A DNA stretch of 7,455 nucleotides from assembly GCA_937894185.1 (NCBI GenBank), contig CALCSA010000482.1:1-7455 (forward strand), written 5' to 3'. Positions 6,689 to 7,455 of this stretch are shown here, in pieces (the stretch's first letter is position 1; every line of letters starts with the position of its first letter). This stretch comes from an uncultured Clostridia bacterium. GTDB taxonomy: Bacteria; Bacillota; Clostridia; Oscillospirales; Ruminococcaceae. The notes under the pieces are model-generated. The model saw only the letters and a program-made list of their open reading frames with translations, searched no databases and was not told the DNA's origin. The position numbers and the translations under genes were made by a program.

Positions 6689-6724
6689 AAAGGAAGAGCT
6701 AAGATGCCGAACGTCTTAACTCTC
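6673..6724 (-). promoter_or_regulatory. Two mutually exclusive hairpins, attenuator-like
   Basis: In minus-strand RNA sense, arm 1 GAGAGTTAAGA (6724-6714) pairs with arm 2 TCTTAGCTCTT (6704-6694) over 11 pairs including two G-U, with a 9-base loop. Arm 2, shifted slightly (TTAGCTCTTC without its first T, 6701-6693), also pairs with arm 3 GAAGAGTTA (6681-6673) over 9 pairs including one G-U, with an 11-base loop. The two structures compete for 6694-6701. The G-U pairs become mismatches on the other strand, which suits an RNA made in the gene direction. No uninterrupted T run follows either stem, only T-rich sequence. An alternative reading takes TACAAT (6674-6669) as a -10 box, although it has no good -35. 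Confidence 0.4.
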
Positions 6725-6732
6725 ACCCGAGG

Positions 6733-6753
6733 CGGTCGCGAGGACCGCGACCG
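6733..6753 (-). repeat. GC-rich perfect hairpin downstream of ftsL
   Basis: CGGTCGCG (6753-6746) and CGCGACCG (6740-6733) form a perfect 8-pair stem around a 5-base loop, starting 43 bases after the ftsL stop. No T run follows, so it lacks half of an intrinsic terminator. It could protect the 3' end of an ftsL transcript, act as a pause site, or be the first stem of a structured leader for the PBP gene. Confidence 0.5.
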
Positions 6754-6796
6754 GGCGTTATTGGATTGTGCGGCAGCCTGCATACTACAGATTATT

Positions 6797-7300
6797 TCAC
6801 TTCCCGCCAAAATATTCCTTGGCGCTCCCCAGCAGCGAACCAATCACGGCAAAAACGCCGTCGTCTGTTGCGGTGGACTGTGGATTTTGCGCCAGAACGA
6901 TTTGATCCTCCTCATACAAATAAACGTAGGAGGTTTGATATTGATCCAGTTTGCTCATGCCCAGCTCTTCCTCGGCCTGCTGGGCTACTGCCCGCAACGA
7001 GACGGTGGATTCCAACAAACTGGCGTAGCGCATACTGTCGCTGTCCAGTTTGGTCATCTCCTGCTTAAGGTGGCTGATTTGCCCGGTCACCTCGTTGAGG
7101 CAGACCTGACAGTAGACAATCAGGCTCACCAGAGCCACCACCACCAAAAAGGTACAGACCACCTTGGGGGAAAAGGCTCCCGCAAAAGCCCGCGGCTGAG
7201 AACGCACCATCTTAAGCTTGGGGTTTTGCTGCCCCTGCTGCTCCTTATGGGGAGTGCTTTCAAACAGGGAATAATCATATGCAAGACCGGTATTGGCCAT
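6797..7300 (-). CDS. ftsL: Cell division protein FtsL-like (septum formation initiator type)
   Basis: This is a small bitopic divisome protein. FtsL-type proteins form a trimer with DivIC/FtsB and DivIB/FtsQ that recruits and activates the FtsW-PBP septal synthase. The 167-residue chain has a hydrophilic cytoplasmic part (1-45, Gln and Lys rich around 19-30), one membrane helix (about 46-66, VVCTFLVVVALVSLIVYC), a predicted coiled coil (about 67-112) and the typical junction EEELGMSKLDQYQ (110-122), followed by a beta-like YVYLY segment. Family identity comes mainly from this topology, the ELGM motif and the position between rsmH and the PBP gene; sequence in this family is poorly conserved. 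It is longer than the roughly 120 residues of B. subtilis FtsL because of the leader and an added tail (about 131-167). The ATG has GAGGAG 7 bases upstream. rsmH ends only 12 bases before the start. Confidence 0.85.
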   Translation of the reverse strand: MANTGLAYDYSLFESTPHKEQQGQQNPKLKMVRSQPRAFAGAFSPKVVCTFLVVVALVSLIVYCQVCLNEVTGQISHLKQEMTKLDSDSMRYASLLESTVSLRAVAQQAEEELGMSKLDQYQTSYVYLYEEDQIVLAQNPQSTATDDGVFAVIGSLLGSAKEYFGGK

Positions 7301-7307
7301 GGCGATG

Positions 7308-7313
7308 CTCCTC
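7308..7313 (-). promoter_or_regulatory. Ribosome binding site of ftsL
   Basis: GAGGAG on the minus strand lies 7 bases before the ATG at 7298-7300. Its first G is the last base of the rsmH stop codon TAG, so ribosomes finishing rsmH end on the ftsL initiation site and coupled translation is likely. Confidence 0.75.
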
Positions 7314-7455
7314 TACAGCTTCTCGATTGTACGCAGCTTGGCGCTTTTGCTGCGGGGGTTTAGGGCGAGCTCTGATTGGCCGGGCAACACCGGCTTTTTG
7401 GTGACCAGCCTGCCTCTGGGGGTTTTGCCACAGACACAGACCGGAAAATCGGGGG
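7313..7455 (-). CDS. rsmH: 16S rRNA (cytosine1402-N4)-methyltransferase RsmH, C-terminus only (partial)
   Basis: The last 46 codons and the TAG stop (7315-7313) are present; the rest lies past the right edge. RsmH (MraW) uses S-adenosylmethionine to methylate N4 of C1402 in the ribosomal P site, and it is usually the second gene of the dcw cluster after mraZ. The visible peptide shows the family's C-terminal landmarks: PDFPVCVCGK (residues of the cysteine-containing loop), then LVTKKPVLP, and the terminal NPRSKSAKLRTIEKL, which corresponds to the conserved NPRARSAKLR ending. The catalytic SAM-binding region is not in the window. The match to family and context (immediately ahead of ftsL) makes the call firm despite the short length. 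Confidence 0.93.
   Translation of the reverse strand, partial: PDFPVCVCGKTPRGRLVTKKPVLPGQSELALNPRSKSAKLRTIEKL

Noticed and set aside
6669..6697. TACAAT (6674-6669) as the -10 of a PBP promoter
   Set aside because: The hexamer 17 bases upstream (TCTTCC) matches the -35 consensus at only 2 of 6 positions and there is no extended -10, so it is not listed as a promoter, though it remains a rival reading of the competing-hairpin region.
5820..6719. A 299-codon plus-strand open frame opposite the 5' part of the PBP gene
   Set aside because: It is antisense to a well-supported gene, of low-complexity composition, has no good ribosome binding site, and runs through the repeat-rich spacer.
6644..7363. 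A 239-codon plus-strand open frame covering ftsL and parts of its flanks
   Set aside because: It is the mirror of ftsL and the spacers. The minus-strand reading has a ribosome binding site, a membrane helix and the FtsL ELGM motif, and the plus-strand reading has no family features.
1..7455. CRISPR arrays, tRNA or rRNA genes, insertion sequences, attachment sites
   Set aside because: No regularly spaced direct repeats, clover-leaf features, transposase motifs or terminal inverted repeats were seen; the window is continuous dcw housekeeping DNA.

Overview
The window is part of a division and cell wall (dcw) gene cluster, and every gene lies on the minus strand. In transcription order (right to left) it holds: the 3' end of rsmH (16S rRNA methyltransferase); ftsL, a small single-pass divisome protein; a class B penicillin-binding protein with two PASTA domains (SpoVD/FtsI type); murE; murF; mraY; and the first 26 codons of a gene best read as ftsW/spoVE. 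The organism is most likely a moderately GC-rich member of the Firmicutes, class Clostridia (an Oscillospiraceae-like gut anaerobe is my best guess). The reasons are the gene order, the PASTA tail on the transpeptidase, the strong Shine-Dalgarno sequences (AAAGGAG, GGAGG, AAGGGGG) and the DNPR motif of a meso-diaminopimelate-adding MurE. The genus cannot be fixed from this sequence.

Layout: 1-78 ftsW start; 79-131 short spacer with a ribosome binding site; 132-1154 mraY; 1155-1343 spacer of 189 bases with no convincing gene; 1344-2693 murF, overlapping murE by 4 bases (GTGA); 2690-4138 murE; 4139-4250 spacer with a possible promoter and a hairpin across the upstream stop codon; 4251-6560 PBP; 6561-6796 a 236-base spacer dense in repeats and inverted repeats; 6797-7300 ftsL; 7313-7455 rsmH end.

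The products work in sequence. MurE and MurF finish the UDP-MurNAc-pentapeptide in the cytoplasm, and MraY moves it onto undecaprenyl phosphate to make lipid I. The PBP with its FtsW/SpoVE partner polymerises and crosslinks septal peptidoglycan, and FtsL belongs to the FtsL/DivIC-type activating complex.

The genes are ordinary housekeeping genes with intact catalytic motifs, and I find no new enzymatic system. The unusual part is the ftsL-PBP spacer. It contains (a) a GC-rich hairpin, (b) two overlapping, mutually exclusive inverted repeats laid out like an attenuator, and (c) five copies of GTTTTC in which four DnaA-box-like 9-mers are embedded, ending at the PBP ribosome binding site. This may be a regulatory region that separates PBP expression from ftsL expression.
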